A stretch of 5,194 nucleotides of DNA from Betaproteobacteria bacterium UBA2293 (GTDB lineage: Bacteria > Pseudomonadota > Gammaproteobacteria > Burkholderiales > Rhodocyclaceae): contig DDWF01000129.1 in NCBI GenBank assembly GCA_002345845.1, forward strand, positions 3,996 to 9,189. Reading direction: 5' to 3'. Below are positions 5,036-5,194 of this stretch, piece after piece; position 1 is the first letter of the stretch, and every line of letters begins with the position of its first letter. Both the position numbers and the translations under genes were made by a program. Below the pieces are notes generated by a model. It did not search any database and had not been told where the DNA came from. It saw only the letters and a list, made by a program, of their open reading frames with translations.

Positions 5036-5112
5036 TGGTGGGCCCGCAGGGACTTGAACCCTGGACCAAAGGATTATGAGTCCTCTGCTCTGACCAACTG
5101 AGCTACAGGCCC
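5036..5112 (-). tRNA. tRNA with CAT anticodon, probably tRNA-Ile2 (lysidine-modified)
   Basis: This is a complete 77-nt cloverleaf with encoded CCA. The acceptor stem is GGGCCTG/CGGGCCC, the D arm GCTCAGTTGGTCAGAGC, the anticodon arm GAGGA-CTCATAA-TCCTT with CAT at 5078-5076, and the T arm CAGGG-TTCAAGT-CCCTG. CAT tRNAs may be initiator Met, elongator Met or Ile2, in which TilS converts C34 to lysidine to read AUA. Initiator is excluded by the G1-C72 pair and the absence of GGG/CCC anticodon-stem pairs. The C4-G69 and C5-G68 pairs match those used by TilS in E. coli Ile2, where E. coli elongator tRNA-Met has U-A and A-U. The TTTGGTC segment after the anticodon arm is also closer to Ile2. Automated annotation may label it Met. 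It lies 8 nt after the rpoD stop and is probably cut from the rpoD mRNA. Confidence 0.93.
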
Positions 5113-5120
5113 GGTGACGC

Positions 5121-5194
5121 TTAGTTGTTGTTGCTGTCGATGAAGCTGCGCAGCTTGTCGGACCGGCTCGGGTGACGCAGCTTGCGCAGGGCCT
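5121..5194 (-). CDS. rpoD: RNA polymerase sigma-70 factor RpoD, last 23 codons (partial)
   Basis: Only the C-terminus is in the window: ALRKLRHPSRSDKLRSFIDS followed by NNN and TAA (5123-5121). E. coli RpoD ends ALRKLRHPSRSEVLRSFLDD, so the match to the end of region 4.2 of the primary sigma factor is nearly residue for residue. The extra SNNN tail is a small lineage difference. The 5' part, including all DNA-binding domains, lies beyond the right edge. The stop codon is 8 nt from the tRNA 5' end, which points to co-transcription. Confidence 0.93.
   Translation of the reverse strand, partial: ALRKLRHPSRSDKLRSFIDSNNN

Noticed and set aside
4908..5069. N-terminal extension of the 83-aa protein to 5069
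   Set aside because: It would translate part of the tRNA, the terminator and the 19-bp inverted repeat. ATG 4907 has a ribosome binding site and begins exactly at the winged-helix fold.
4934..5112. tRNA-associated integration site (attachment-site duplication of the tRNA 3' end)
   Set aside because: I looked for a second copy of the tRNA 3' end in the window and found none, and there is no integrase gene.

Overview
The window looks like ordinary chromosome from a GC-rich betaproteobacterium, probably Rhodocyclaceae-like (Dechloromonas/Azonexus relatives). The lineage is inferred from base composition, a type-A RNase P RNA, the RpoD C-terminus and the style of the proteins; no single marker proves it. 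Most genes are typical housekeeping or accessory chromosomal genes. I see no CRISPR array, transposase or phage gene.

Layout, left to right. The plus strand opens with the 3' end of the RNase P RNA gene (rnpB). An apparently leaderless class I SAM-dependent methyltransferase gene follows and ends at a good intrinsic terminator (about 1318-1343). Next is a compact three-gene module behind a clear ECF-type promoter (GGAATA, 16 bp, CGTCTA). It encodes a small secreted protein of the Y-x4-D repeat family, an ECF sigma factor starting at TTG 5 nt downstream, and a single-pass membrane anti-sigma factor whose ATG overlaps the sigma stop codon. The promoter form suggests that the sigma factor transcribes its own operon while the anti-sigma factor holds it at the membrane until a periplasmic signal arrives.

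From about 3130 to the end, everything is on the minus strand. In transcription order (right to left) these are: the last codons of rpoD; a tRNA with anticodon CAT 8 nt after the rpoD stop, whose acceptor stem fits tRNA-Ile2 better than elongator tRNA-Met; a probable terminator; a perfect 19-bp inverted repeat; an 83-aa winged-helix-like protein; a 66-aa conserved-looking hypothetical protein; and an orphan branched-chain-amino-acid-type periplasmic binding protein with a GTG start and a strong ribosome binding site. The binding-protein gene converges on the sigma/anti-sigma operon, with a GC-rich hairpin between the two stop codons.

The points most worth a second look are the secreted-protein/ECF/anti-sigma module with a cysteine-free anti-sigma factor, the perfect 19-bp inverted repeat beside the tRNA, the identity of the CAT tRNA, and two genes that seem to start at or next to their transcription start.
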